The position numbers and the translations under genes were made by a program. DNA of 41,868 nucleotides from Bacteroidales bacterium (lineage in GTDB: Bacteria > Bacteroidota > Bacteroidia > Bacteroidales > Muribaculaceae): contig SFEA01000021.1 in NCBI GenBank assembly GCA_004557385.1, positions 1 to 41,868 of the forward strand. Direction: 5' to 3'. Position 1 is the stretch's first letter; every line of letters begins with the position of its first letter. Below, piece after piece: positions 7,500-16,245 of the stretch. Under the pieces are notes generated by a model. That model was not told where the DNA came from. It made no database searches and worked only from the letters and a program-made list of their open reading frames with translations.

Positions 7500-7900
7500 T
7501 CACTCGGGCAGGGTGAATGTGGCGGTGTCGTTGCCTTCGGCAAACATACCGATAATCACACCAGTGAAGCCGCCCACTACCTCAGTGCTGAGCATAGTGC
7601 ACTCAATCGAGCCTATTTCCTTCCATCCCTTGGCTGTGTTGCACATAAAGTGATAGCGTGCTTCGTCGGCATCCACACGAATCTCGGCTTTGCCCTGCTT
7701 TACAGCCTTTTTCAAGCGTCCCAATTCCACGTCGAGCGACCTGATGCGAACTTTTGCCACCACATCGCCATCTTCGCAGTAGACATCGGCACGTCCGTCC
7801 TTAATCTGATAGACCGAAACACCTGCCATGCTCTCAAACAGGCACATTGCACACAAAGTGCAGCAAAAACACATTTCTTCATTTCTTTGGTATTTATCAT
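7500..7900 (-). pseudogene. Frameshifted remnant of a GH43 C-terminal (GH43_C2-like) domain
   Basis: The frame ending at 7500 encodes about 100 residues (from AGVSVYQIKDGRADVY to GGFTGVIIGMFAEGNDTATFTLPE). This resembles the last half of the concanavalin-like C-terminal domain of GH43 beta-xylosidases: the KAEIRVDADEARYHF, GWKEIG, LSTEVVGGFTG and IGMFA signatures. A signal-peptide-like start, MKKCVFAALCVQC, begins at 7882 but lies in a different frame. The two are joined only if one base is gained or lost at about 7830-7850. The catalytic five-blade propeller is absent. The gene therefore looks like a decayed GH43 enzyme that kept its secretion signal and tail. A -7-like TAAATTTG lies upstream at 7976-7983. 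A small unrelated protein starting inside this frame is less likely. Confidence 0.6.
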
Positions 7901-8012
7901 TTTGATTTAAACATTTCACAATACAAAAACAATGATAATCAATCAAATATCGTGCTCCTTTTCAACAAATTTATTGACGAAAAGAGCTATATCGCACCGC
8001 CACCAAACAAAG

Positions 8013-8044
8013 CCGCCAAGCAACAATCACTTGCAGCTTGGCGG
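8013..8044 (-). terminator. Terminator of the acyl-CoA synthetase gene
   Basis: CCGCCAAGC (8013-8021) pairs with GCTTGGCGG (8036-8044). On the minus strand the stem is followed by CTTTGTTTGG. It lies about 55 nt past the stop codon. Confidence 0.65.
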
Positions 8045-8099
8045 GAATCTATATGAAAAGTCTTATTACTTTGATGTCTCGGTTTATAGCGACACGCCA

Positions 8100-9911
8100 T
8101 TAATAGGCATACATTGCATCGATTTGCTTCTTGTAGTTTTTTGTAACCACATTGCGTCGCACCTTCAACGTGTTGGTGAGTTCGCCGCTCTCCATAGTGA
8201 ATGGTTTGGGCAACAAAGTGATGCGCTTGATTTGCTCGTAGCTTGCCATGTTAGCCTGAATCTCGTTTATGCTCTTCATAAACATGTCGACGATGGCAGG
8301 ATTCTTAAGCAAATCGGTCATGTCGTGATAGCCAATCTTGTTTTTGTGAGCATAAGCCTCAACAGCTGGATATGACGGCACAATGAGTGCAGTGACAAAC
8401 TTGCGTTGGTCGCCAATCACAGCCACCTGCTCAATCATTTGGTCTTCAGCGAGAAGGCTTTCGAGTGCTTGTGGAGCAATATATTTACCGTTTGAGGTCT
8501 TGAACAAGTCCTTCAGACGTTCGGTTAGCACAAGTTCGCCCTCAGGGGTGATGCGTCCGGCATCGCCGGTGCGGAAATATCCGTCGGCAGTGAACGCCTC
8601 TTTGTTCTCCTCCGGACGATTATAGTAACCCTTCATCACCGACGGGCCCTTCACAAGAATCTCGTTATTCTCACCTATTTTCACCTGCACCGAGGCAAGC
8701 GGCGTGCCTATGGTTCCAATCTTGAAGCCTGTCTGCTTGTAGAACGACACCGATGCGGTGGTTTCGCTCAATCCGTAGCCTACCACAATAGGCAAATCTA
8801 TGCCACGCAAGAATGCCACAATGTTGTCGCTAACTGCCGCTCCGGCTGTGGGGAAAATGGTTCTCTTGTCAATGCCAATGGCTTCGCGCACCTTGCTCAA
8901 CACAAGTTTGTCGAGAGTCTTATAACGCATCTCAAGCACTGCCGGCACCTTGCGTCCTTGTGCCAGATAAACCACATTGCGGCGTATGCCCACAGTGATG
9001 GCTTCCTTCATAAGTTTCTTTGCAACAATCGACGAATGATGCATCTTTTCGATTACTGCACCATACACTTTCTCCCAGAAGCGCGGCACACTGCACATGC
9101 ACGATGGATGAACCTCCTTTAGCGTGTCTTGAATCACCTTGGGATTGTAGTTGAGCACCACCCGCGCACCAATGGAGAGGCATACCATAGTCCACCCAAG
9201 TTCAAACACATGCGACAATGGCAAGAAGCTCAGCGACACGTCGTCGCTTGTGACGTATGGCAGAGTTTTCCTGTGAATGTCGATTTGCGAAGCAAGATTG
9301 TTGTGGGTGAGCATCACTCCCTTTGGCTTGCCGGTTGTTCCCGAAGTGTAAATCAAGTAAGCCAAATCGTCGCCAACAGCAGCCTCGCGGCTCTCTATCA
9401 CGGCACGGCGGTCGGCTTCGGTAGCGTTGTCGGCAATAGCAAGCACGTCATCCCAATAGAGCGATGTCTTGTCGCCTTTCACAAGTTTGATTGTAGGGTT
9501 TAGAAGCACAAGGTGCTCGATGGTTGGCACCTTTTCAAGCACACGCAACGAAGTTTCGTATTGCTTTTGGTCGCCTGCAAACAATATCTTTGCGCCTGAG
9601 TCGGCGGTGATGAATGCCACCTCATCGCAGCTGCTTGTGGCATAAATGGGCACCGCAATAGCGCGGTTGTAGAATGCAGCGAAATGCGAAATGAGTATGC
9701 CCGGGCAATTTTGGGTGTAAAGTGCTATCTTATCGGCTTCTTTCAATCCAAGCATCTCAAACGACAATGCCATACGGTCGACAATCTTCTTAAAGTCGTT
9801 CCACGAGATACTTGTCCATTGTTGTGTCTTATAATCACGGAAACGCAAAGCCTCACGATTGCCAAATTTCACGGCATTGTGCGCCAAGGTTTCTACTAAC
9901 ATTGTTGCCAT
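8100..9911 (-). CDS. Long-chain fatty acid-CoA ligase (AMP-forming)
   Basis: Activates fatty acids to acyl-CoA through an acyl-adenylate, feeding exogenous fatty acids into lipid metabolism at the inner membrane face. The 603-residue protein carries the adenylate-forming motifs in order: P-loop YTSGTTGKPKG at 188-198, VGYGLSETT at 377-385, YFRTGD at 445-450, and the hinge/C-terminal KTSNGKYIAP at 471-480. Length fits the FadD/ACSL group with a full C-terminal domain. It has no signal peptide. The gene is alone and diverges from the ArgE-like gene; a -7-like TAAATTTG lies at 9953-9960 on the minus strand. Chain-length preference cannot be read from the sequence. Confidence 0.93.
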   Translation of the reverse strand: MATMLVETLAHNAVKFGNREALRFRDYKTQQWTSISWNDFKKIVDRMALSFEMLGLKEADKIALYTQNCPGILISHFAAFYNRAIAVPIYATSSCDEVAFITADSGAKILFAGDQKQYETSLRVLEKVPTIEHLVLLNPTIKLVKGDKTSLYWDDVLAIADNATEADRRAVIESREAAVGDDLAYLIYTSGTTGKPKGVMLTHNNLASQIDIHRKTLPYVTSDDVSLSFLPLSHVFELGWTMVCLSIGARVVLNYNPKVIQDTLKEVHPSCMCSVPRFWEKVYGAVIEKMHHSSIVAKKLMKEAITVGIRRNVVYLAQGRKVPAVLEMRYKTLDKLVLSKVREAIGIDKRTIFPTAGAAVSDNIVAFLRGIDLPIVVGYGLSETTASVSFYKQTGFKIGTIGTPLASVQVKIGENNEILVKGPSVMKGYYNRPEENKEAFTADGYFRTGDAGRITPEGELVLTERLKDLFKTSNGKYIAPQALESLLAEDQMIEQVAVIGDQRKFVTALIVPSYPAVEAYAHKNKIGYHDMTDLLKNPAIVDMFMKSINEIQANMASYEQIKRITLLPKPFTMESGELTNTLKVRRNVVTKNYKKQIDAMYAY

Positions 9912-10150
9912 AAAATTTATCTATAAGTTTTGTTTCTTCTTATTTTATACTACAAATTTACGTCAACCAAAGTTCTGCGATTGCATATTAATGCAGTATT
10001 AACCAATAGCGTTAACATTGTTTCTTTATTGCCAAGCAAAAGATTACACATTTTAACACACCTCCTACTTATTGCCACGCAAACCCAAATATTTTTCGTA
10101 ACTTCGCCAACAGAAATTTTTTACAGAATAACCGAAGAATTTTTTTTACA

Positions 10151-11218
10151 ATGGCTGATATCGACGAACTATACTACGATGCCGAGGACTTGCTGAAGCG
10201 CATGATTGCCACTCCCGGCATTAGCCGCGACGAGGCTCGCGTGGCTGACATCGTTGAACAACAAATGCAGCAATGGCAACTTTACTGCCGACGTAGCGGC
10301 AACAATGTGTGGGCTGTCTGCCCCGACTTTAACCCATCGCTGCCAACAGTGCTGCTCAACAGCCACATCGACACCGTAAAACCTGCTCAGGGATGGACTC
10401 TCGACCCGTTCACGCCCACCGAAACCGATGGTCGCATCTACGGCCTCGGCAGCAACGATGCCGGAGCGTCAGTGGTGTCGCTGCTGGCTGCATTCCGCTG
10501 GCTCACCGAGCATGAGCAGCGCTACAATCTCATCTTCTTGGCATCGTGCGAGGAGGAAGTGAGCGGACGCCAGGGCATTGAGAGCGTGCTGCCCATGCTG
10601 CCAAAAATTGATGTGGCTATCGTGGGCGAGCCCACAGGCATGCAGCCTGCCATTGCCGAAAAGGGGCTTATGGTGCTCGATGCCGAAGCCGTTGGGCGCT
10701 CGGGGCACGCTGCCCGAAATGAGGGAATAAATGCCCTGTATATCGCCATCGACGCCATCAATGCTCTGCGCAACATCACATTCAACAAGCAATCGGAACT
10801 TCTCGGACCAATTAAAGTGAGCACTACGATGATTAACGCCGGCACTCAACACAACGTGGTGCCCGACGTGTGCCGCTTTGTGGTGGATGTGCGCACAACT
10901 GACGCCTACACCAACCTGCAGACGCTCGAAATCATCCGTCAGGCGGCACCAACCTGCACATTCACGCCTCGCAGCACGCGGCTCAACCCATCGGGCATCA
11001 GCACCGACCATCCGCTGGTGAAGCGACTCCTCACCATGGGCAAAGTGCCTTTTGGCTCGCCCACGCTGTCCGACCAGGCTCTCATGCCCTTCCCCTCGTT
11101 GAAGATGGGTCCGGGCGACTCGGCGCGAAGCCACACCGCCGACGAATACATCTGTCCTATGGAAATTCGCGAAGCCATTCACACCTACATCACCTTGCTC
11201 GACTACGCCGCGCTTTAG
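10151..11218 (+). CDS. M20 metallo-hydrolase, ArgE-like N-acyl amino acid deacylase
   Basis: Zinc-dependent deacylase of 355 residues. In Bacteroidales this M20 subgroup is assigned to arginine synthesis, removing the acyl group (succinyl, in the known B. fragilis variant pathway) from ornithine or citrulline intermediates. Metal ligands and catalytic residues are in place: H72 in NSHIDT, D103 in GSNDAG, E135/E136 in CEEEVSG, E160 in VGEPT and H328 in SHTADEY. H186 in GRSGHAA belongs to the dimer/lid domain. The start is the ATG at 10151. The kinase of the same pathway (argB) is broken 7 kb away, which raises the question whether the arginine route works. DapE-like or peptidase activity is the alternative. 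Confidence 0.85.
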   Translation: MADIDELYYDAEDLLKRMIATPGISRDEARVADIVEQQMQQWQLYCRRSGNNVWAVCPDFNPSLPTVLLNSHIDTVKPAQGWTLDPFTPTETDGRIYGLGSNDAGASVVSLLAAFRWLTEHEQRYNLIFLASCEEEVSGRQGIESVLPMLPKIDVAIVGEPTGMQPAIAEKGLMVLDAEAVGRSGHAARNEGINALYIAIDAINALRNITFNKQSELLGPIKVSTTMINAGTQHNVVPDVCRFVVDVRTTDAYTNLQTLEIIRQAAPTCTFTPRSTRLNPSGISTDHPLVKRLLTMGKVPFGSPTLSDQALMPFPSLKMGPGDSARSHTADEYICPMEIREAIHTYITLLDYAAL

Positions 11219-11247
11219 AGCCTGTTTCTTAGTGCCACACATATACT

Positions 11248-11287
11248 CAGCGAGGATGCCAAGCACTTTGTCTTGACATCCTCGCTG
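11248..11287. terminator. Bidirectional terminator between the M20 and HIT genes
   Basis: An 11-bp perfect stem, CAGCGAGGATG (11248-11258) with CATCCTCGCTG (11277-11287), has an 18-nt loop and is followed by TCTTTCT. It serves two convergent genes. Confidence 0.75.
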
Positions 11288-11325
11288 TCTTTCTATCACA
11301 ATCAAAAAAAACTGTTTGCTTTTGC

Positions 11326-11718
11326 TCAAAAGTTCTTTGCAATTCCTTCGGCAATCTGCTGCATCTCCTCAGCCGGCAACGACAGCTTTTCCTTGAAGAA
11401 ATTCATGTCGCTTTCCTTGTTGATTGGCACCAGGTGAACATGGGCATGAGGCACCTCAAGCCCAAGCACAGCTTCGCCCACCTTCACGCAAGGCAAAGTT
11501 TTCTTCAACGCTTCAGCCACACGCTTCACAAAAAGCATCAGCGAAGCATATTCCTCGTCGCTGAGGTCGAACAAATAATCAACCTCGTGCTTGGGTATGC
11601 AAAGCACATGACCCTTTGCCACCGGATTGATGTCGAGAAACGCAAAGTTATGCTCATCCTCTGCCACCTTGTAGCACGGTATTTCGCCGGCAATTATTCT
11701 GCTGAATATCGAAGCCAT
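11326..11718 (-). CDS. HIT family nucleotide hydrolase/transferase
   Basis: Small (130-residue) Hint-branch HIT protein, expected to cleave nucleoside phosphoramidates or related nucleotides in the cytoplasm. The histidine triad is H91-x-H93-x-H95 in PHAHVHLVP. The N-terminal FSRIIAGEIPCYKVAED and FLDINPVAKGHVLCIPK are typical of the family. It lies 27 nt downstream of greA and is probably co-transcribed from the greA promoter. The physiological substrate is unknown. Confidence 0.93.
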   Translation of the reverse strand: MASIFSRIIAGEIPCYKVAEDEHNFAFLDINPVAKGHVLCIPKHEVDYLFDLSDEEYASLMLFVKRVAEALKKTLPCVKVGEAVLGLEVPHAHVHLVPINKESDMNFFKEKLSLPAEEMQQIAEGIAKNF

Positions 11719-11745
11719 AGCTCGTTCTCCTTTCTTGCTTGATTA

Positions 11746-12219
11746 TTACCCTAACGAAATTTCAAGAATCTCGAATTGCATAAGCCCTGCAGGAGCCTTC
11801 ACTTCAACCACATCGCCCACCTTGTGGCCCATCAAGCCGCGGGCAATTGGTGTAGCCGATGCAATCTTCATCTCCTTGAGGTTGGCTTCGCTCTCCGACA
11901 CGATGGTGTATTTGAGCACCATGCCGTTTTTCACGTTTTTGATTTTCACCGTCGACAGCAACGACACCACGTCGGTGTTGAGCTTGCTCTCGTCGATGAT
12001 GCGGGCATTGGCAACAATATCTTTCAGCTGCGAAATCTTCATTTCGAGCATTCCTTGGGCTTCCTTTGCTGCGTCGTATTCTGCATTCTCCGAAAGGTCG
12101 CCCTTGTCGCGTGCCTCGGCAATAGCTGCAGAAATCTCTGGTCGCTTAACATTTTCCAGATAAGCGAGTTCTTCCATTTTTTTCTTGTAACCTTCTTTGG
12201 TCATATAGCTTATAGCCAT
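11746..12219 (-). CDS. greA: Transcription elongation factor GreA
   Basis: GreA rescues backtracked RNA polymerase by inserting its coiled coil into the secondary channel and stimulating transcript cleavage. The 157-residue protein has the N-terminal coiled coil (about residues 10-75) with the tip sequence GDLSENAEYDAAKEAQ, whose acidic D and E residues act in cleavage. The C-terminal FKBP-like domain includes TPIARGLMGHKVGDVVEV. I took the Met at 12219 (MAISYMTKEGY) rather than the longer in-frame start at 12267, because it matches the family length and leaves a normal leader after the strong promoter at 12325-12355. The HIT gene follows at 27 nt. Confidence 0.96.
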   Translation of the reverse strand: MAISYMTKEGYKKKMEELAYLENVKRPEISAAIAEARDKGDLSENAEYDAAKEAQGMLEMKISQLKDIVANARIIDESKLNTDVVSLLSTVKIKNVKNGMVLKYTIVSESEANLKEMKIASATPIARGLMGHKVGDVVEVKAPAGLMQFEILEISLG

Positions 12220-12324
12220 ATCAATTCTGTGTTTTTTTAATGTTAGTAAAAAAGAAAGAATCTCCACCTTGTATCGGTGAGAGACCCCATCCCGGTTAAA
12301 TAAAATTTTTTATGTTTGCTGTGA

Positions 12325-12355
12325 CAAAGGTAAGACAAAAAAAATGAAAAACAAA
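12325..12355 (-). promoter_or_regulatory. Promoter of greA-HIT
   Basis: On the minus strand, TTTG (12352-12355) is followed by 19 nt and then TACCTTTG (12325-12332), a full match to the Bacteroidetes consensus. The -33 box begins only 15 nt past the flippase stop. The leader to the GreA start is about 100 nt. Confidence 0.75.
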
Positions 12356-12369
12356 CCTTTTCACATCTT

Positions 12370-13833
12370 TTATGTTTTCGCCGCGTTTTTGCCTCGTAAC
12401 TGACTTAACAAGCATCTCAAGCAAAACGCCGAAGCCACCACAGTGAGCACAAAAGCAGCCACATAATCCTCGCGCTCTACCAGTAAAGCACAGACCACGC
12501 TCATCGCCACCGATGCGCCTGCCATGGCTATTGCCCTGCCGTGCAGCTTCATGCGATATTTGACGAAATAAACCACACCCACTATCACATTATAAACGGC
12601 ATACCACAAGGCAAACGACACTCCAAGTCCTGTCAAACCGTAGTAGTGATACGCTGCCACATTCAATGCCAACCCCACCAACGTGCTCAGTGCCTCGGTG
12701 ACAACATAGGTGCGGCCATCGCCTCGCACCAGTATCACAAATGCCATGCACCACGACGTGGCGCGCAGCACCATGCCCACAAGCATCCAGGTGAAGCACG
12801 GCAATGCCACCAGAAACGCCGTGTCGTAGAGCAAACTCACCACCTGTTGCCGCAACAGCATCATAATCATCACCAGCGGTGTGAGCAAAAACAATGTTAT
12901 GTTGATTTCTTGCGATGTGAACAGTTCGGTGGCTCGTCTGCTGTGCGACACGCGGCTCAGTCGCGGGAAAAATTCCATGCCCAATGCCGTGAGCACAAGC
13001 CCAACATATTTATTGGCAAGCGTATAGCCGGTTTGATAGTATCCCACCTCGTCGGTGCCGCCAGCGGCGTTCAGGTATGCCATAAATGCATAATTTCCTA
13101 TCAAAGCCAACACTACACCTATGGTCATGAATATTCCCAAGCGCACAAATTCGCCGCCTTGTTGCACCACTTCGGCGCGGCTAACTTGCTGGTTGACGCA
13201 ATCTTTTTTCCTATAGATGTAGGCGCACAAGGCAGCCACAACAGCGCTCACCACCACCGAAGGCAGCACGCTGTCCACTCGCCAAACGTAGAACATGGGC
13301 ACCGACACCACAACTCCGGCTACCGAACCTACCACCGACGCCGAGGCAAGGCGCCGCAGCATCGCCGTGCCTTGCAAAATGGCATGCTCGCCGTTCATGA
13401 GCGAATTCATCAGCACTGCCACAGACAGCATCACAAAACCCCAGATGTGGCGGTCGTCGCCAAAAGTGACGGTGCTGAGCATAGGTGCCAACACAACGGT
13501 GAGCAATGCTCCGGCAAGCCCAAGCCACACCGACCATCGGCGCACAACAGCTGCCATTCGCCCTACTTTGTTCACATCGCCTTTGGCAAACTCTACGGAA
13601 AGGCTGCGCACGCTGCTGTTGCGTATGCCCAAATTCGATGCCGTGCCAATCATATCGAGTGCGCTGTTCCACAACGCAAACAAGCCCACCCCTATCGGAC
13701 CTATCCACAGCGCCACCAGCTTGCAGCGAACCACGCTGCAAACAATGCTCAGCATCTGCACTCCGCTGAACAGTCCCATGGTTTTCACCACCATGCGCGA
13801 TAGATTGGTGCCGTTGCGTGCCATAGTAGCCAA
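12370..13833 (-). CDS. Wzx-type polysaccharide flippase (MOP superfamily)
   Basis: Integral inner-membrane protein of 487 residues with about 12-14 hydrophobic segments. It is related to O-antigen/oligosaccharide flippases that move undecaprenyl-linked glycans across the membrane. The N-terminal SRMVVKTMGLFSGVQMLSIV and the following VRCKLVALWIGPIGVGLFALW match the start of this family, and the hydrophobic pattern continues to residue 480. It ends a minus-strand series behind the FemAB-like gene, with a 4-nt gap, suggesting a joint role in envelope building. No glycosyltransferases are nearby, so the substrate is unknown. A Met three codons in (13824) is an alternative start. Confidence 0.85.
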   Translation of the reverse strand: MATMARNGTNLSRMVVKTMGLFSGVQMLSIVCSVVRCKLVALWIGPIGVGLFALWNSALDMIGTASNLGIRNSSVRSLSVEFAKGDVNKVGRMAAVVRRWSVWLGLAGALLTVVLAPMLSTVTFGDDRHIWGFVMLSVAVLMNSLMNGEHAILQGTAMLRRLASASVVGSVAGVVVSVPMFYVWRVDSVLPSVVVSAVVAALCAYIYRKKDCVNQQVSRAEVVQQGGEFVRLGIFMTIGVVLALIGNYAFMAYLNAAGGTDEVGYYQTGYTLANKYVGLVLTALGMEFFPRLSRVSHSRRATELFTSQEINITLFLLTPLVMIMMLLRQQVVSLLYDTAFLVALPCFTWMLVGMVLRATSWCMAFVILVRGDGRTYVVTEALSTLVGLALNVAAYHYYGLTGLGVSFALWYAVYNVIVGVVYFVKYRMKLHGRAIAMAGASVAMSVVCALLVEREDYVAAFVLTVVASAFCLRCLLSQLRGKNAAKT

Positions 13834-13837
13834 TATG

Positions 13838-14785
13838 CTATAATTTCAATTTAAACGTCTGATATACAATGGCTCTGCCTCCCATGCCGCATTTCTGCAG
13901 CACGAGTCCTTCGTTGAGATATCGGCCTGAATCTTCATTCGACGTGCCAAAATCGAGGTAGCGCATCGAAGCGCACTCGTGGCTGATGATGTGATTGTAG
14001 ATTGCCGGAATCACCCGTTTCTCCCACCCTTGTGGGGTGGCTGCCGTGTATTGCGAATGGGCAACTTGCCCCACAAAATACATTACAATGCCACCAAGCA
14101 ACTCGCCATCGGAGGTGGCTGTGTACAGGCGTATGTTATCGGGGAACGATGTCTTAAGCTGCATAATCTCGGCAAGCGTATGCACCGGGCAAGTGTTGTA
14201 GCGTCGCTCAAGCAAATCGGTAAGCACCGCCCAATAGCCTGCAAAACCATCGCTCTCGGCAATGGTAACGCCCTCGCGACGAGCCACCGACACCGACGAC
14301 TTAGCCCCGGTGTTGAACGGCAACGGATGCTGGAGGTCGATGGTGGTCGACACGTTTGTCGCAGTCAATTCGGCTCCGCAGCGAAACAGCGCATACAGGT
14401 CTTCCTCGGCAGGATAACTGTGATAGATGTGCGGCATGGGCTTATAATAGAGGGTGGTCACGCCATCGGCTCGCATGAAATTGAGCGCGGCGTCCATCAC
14501 TTGCAGCATCACCACCACGTTGAAGTGCTTCAACGGCATCACCCAACCGCCATAGGTAAGTCCCTGGTGCGAGTACACCACATCGCCAACACGGTTAGCC
14601 GGAAGCAGCGCCACCGGCTCAGTGCCGCTGTAAGCCATCAGCGAATAATCGGCAAAACGGTTGTTGTGATAGTCCATATAGGCACGCAGATGCTGAAACG
14701 AGCTGTTCTTTGCCGTCTGCACGAATGCGTCCCAAATGGGTTGCCGGTCGCTGGTGTATCGTTGAATTGTAATCATATCTTTCAT
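13838..14785 (-). CDS. FemAB-like GNAT acyltransferase
   Basis: Cytoplasmic protein of about 315 residues resembling the GNAT/FemABX fold (Acetyltransf_6 group). Features are the N-terminal WDAFVQTAKNSSFQHLRAYMDYH, then TLYYKPMPHIYHSYP, and the C-terminal acyl-CoA/tRNA-binding-like half with GGIVMYFVGQVAHSQYTAATPQG and LDFGTSNEDSG. FemABX relatives add amino acids to peptidoglycan precursors, while other members acylate sugars or lipids; the substrate here is unknown. The start at 14785 (MKDMITIQRY) avoids overlap with the preceding EnvC-like gene; a Met at 14776 is also possible. It sits between the EnvC-like gene (32 nt) and the flippase (4 nt), pointing to an envelope role. Confidence 0.75.
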   Translation of the reverse strand: MKDMITIQRYTSDRQPIWDAFVQTAKNSSFQHLRAYMDYHNNRFADYSLMAYSGTEPVALLPANRVGDVVYSHQGLTYGGWVMPLKHFNVVVMLQVMDAALNFMRADGVTTLYYKPMPHIYHSYPAEEDLYALFRCGAELTATNVSTTIDLQHPLPFNTGAKSSVSVARREGVTIAESDGFAGYWAVLTDLLERRYNTCPVHTLAEIMQLKTSFPDNIRLYTATSDGELLGGIVMYFVGQVAHSQYTAATPQGWEKRVIPAIYNHIISHECASMRYLDFGTSNEDSGRYLNEGLVLQKCGMGGRAIVYQTFKLKL

Positions 14786-14817
14786 GATAATATGCCTGTT
14801 GAGCGAAAAAAGGCAGC

Positions 14818-16224
14818 TCATCGGCGCAGCCACTGCTCGGGATTGAGTTTCACTTTTTCGTTGCGCACCTCAAAGTGCAAGATGGTGCGGTTGTCGTCCT
14901 CTCGGTCGGAGAATATCTTGCCAATGTTTTGGTTTGGCTTCACCGTTTCGCCGGTGCGCACATATATCTCCGACAGATTCACATAGATTGTAAGGTATGA
15001 ACCATGCCTAACCATCACCACCGTGTTATAACCGTCCTGACGGAAAATTGCCGACACCTTGCCGGTGAACACGGCGCGTGCCACAGCACCCGGCTTGGTT
15101 TCGATGTCGATGCCGCCGTTTTCGGTCATCACATATTTCAATTCGGGATGGCGCTGCACGCCAAAGTGGCGAACAATCTTGAAGTTTCCGCTCACCGGAT
15201 AAGGCAGTCTACCCTTGTTGCTCTCGAAGCTGCCGCCAAGCGCCACATCTTGGTGGGTGGGTGCAGTGGGTTTTGCCGGCGACGGTGTGCTTTTTGGCTT
15301 GCTTGGTGTGTTCATTGCCAAGTCGCCTCCGGCAGTTGCTTTACCTTTATCGGCAGCATTTCCCTTGCCGCCCTTCTTTGGCTTGGTTTTCTCGGCAAGT
15401 TTCTTTTCGGCAGCCGCCTTGCGTTCAGCCTCGAGGCGCTTGCGTTCAGCCTCTTCGCGACGAGCTCGCTCGGCAGCCTGGCGTTCTTGCTCAATAATGC
15501 GGTTCAGCTCGCGGTCGAGCGCATCGGCACGGCGCTGGCGGTCGGCAAGCACAGCCTGCAGCTGTGTGCCCTCGGCACGCAGTTTCGCCACCACGTCGCT
15601 CTGGCGCTGTTTTTTCTGCTCGAGCGCCAGCTTAGCGAGGTTTTGGTCCTTTATGGTGTTGCTTTTGGCTGTGGCAAGCTGGTTGATGCGCGCACGGCTA
15701 TTCTCCAAGCGGCGTTGGGTCTCGCCTATCTCCTGCGACTGACGTTTGCGCCATGCCGAAAACTCGCGCAGATAGCGCATACGGCGCAGTGCCTGATGAA
15801 ACGACTCCGACTCGAACACAAACATCAACTTGTCGAGCGACGACGAGTGAGCATGAATCTTGCGTATCGCCTTGCCGTATTCGGTGCGCAGCCGCTGCAA
15901 TTCAGCCTCGTTGGCGGCTATGCTGTCGTTCACGCTGCGCAACTCGTTGTTGATGGCTTCGAGCTGCACATTCAGCGCGTCAATCGAGCGCTGATGGTCA
16001 CCAATCTCTGCCGTGAGCGAGTTCAGCTGATTCAGCGAGCGGCGTGTTTCATCTTTGTTGTCTTTGATTTTCTTTGTGGTTTCGCGTATTTCGCGCTGGG
16101 CAGCTGCCTTTTGTTGCTTAATCGACTTTGCGCTCTTGGTTTGTGCAGAAGCAACTCCTGCACCCATCACCAACACCGCCAATAGCAACATCAATCTGCC
16201 TGCCCTCTTCATCAATACGCTCAT
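14818..16224 (-). CDS. EnvC-like coiled-coil protein with degenerate LytM (M23) domain
   Basis: Exported 468-residue protein: signal peptide (about 5-28, ending at ASAQ), long coiled coil (about 30-275, with RRYLRE-type and Arg/Glu-rich heptads), a low-complexity Lys/Ala/Pro linker (about 275-330) and a LytM domain (about 340-465). Active M23 enzymes bind zinc through HxxxD and HxH. Here N369 replaces the first histidine (NGGID, D373 kept) and I448 replaces the first His of HxH (ILHFEVR, H450 kept). The domain is therefore probably not a hydrolase but an activator of amidases during cell separation, like E. coli EnvC. It lies in the series dut, TPR, DUF4292, this gene. A second Met at 16212 would give a more compact signal peptide. 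Confidence 0.9.
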   Translation of the reverse strand: MSVLMKRAGRLMLLLAVLVMGAGVASAQTKSAKSIKQQKAAAQREIRETTKKIKDNKDETRRSLNQLNSLTAEIGDHQRSIDALNVQLEAINNELRSVNDSIAANEAELQRLRTEYGKAIRKIHAHSSSLDKLMFVFESESFHQALRRMRYLREFSAWRKRQSQEIGETQRRLENSRARINQLATAKSNTIKDQNLAKLALEQKKQRQSDVVAKLRAEGTQLQAVLADRQRRADALDRELNRIIEQERQAAERARREEAERKRLEAERKAAAEKKLAEKTKPKKGGKGNAADKGKATAGGDLAMNTPSKPKSTPSPAKPTAPTHQDVALGGSFESNKGRLPYPVSGNFKIVRHFGVQRHPELKYVMTENGGIDIETKPGAVARAVFTGKVSAIFRQDGYNTVVMVRHGSYLTIYVNLSEIYVRTGETVKPNQNIGKIFSDREDDNRTILHFEVRNEKVKLNPEQWLRR

Positions 16225-16245
16225 CTCCCTGCCCGTGAAAAGTTA

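Noticed and set aside
12541..13803. Long plus-strand open frame (420 codons, His-rich)
   Set aside because: It is antisense to the flippase; its composition (His, Gln, Cys rich) is a shadow of hydrophobic codons on the other strand, with no family resemblance.
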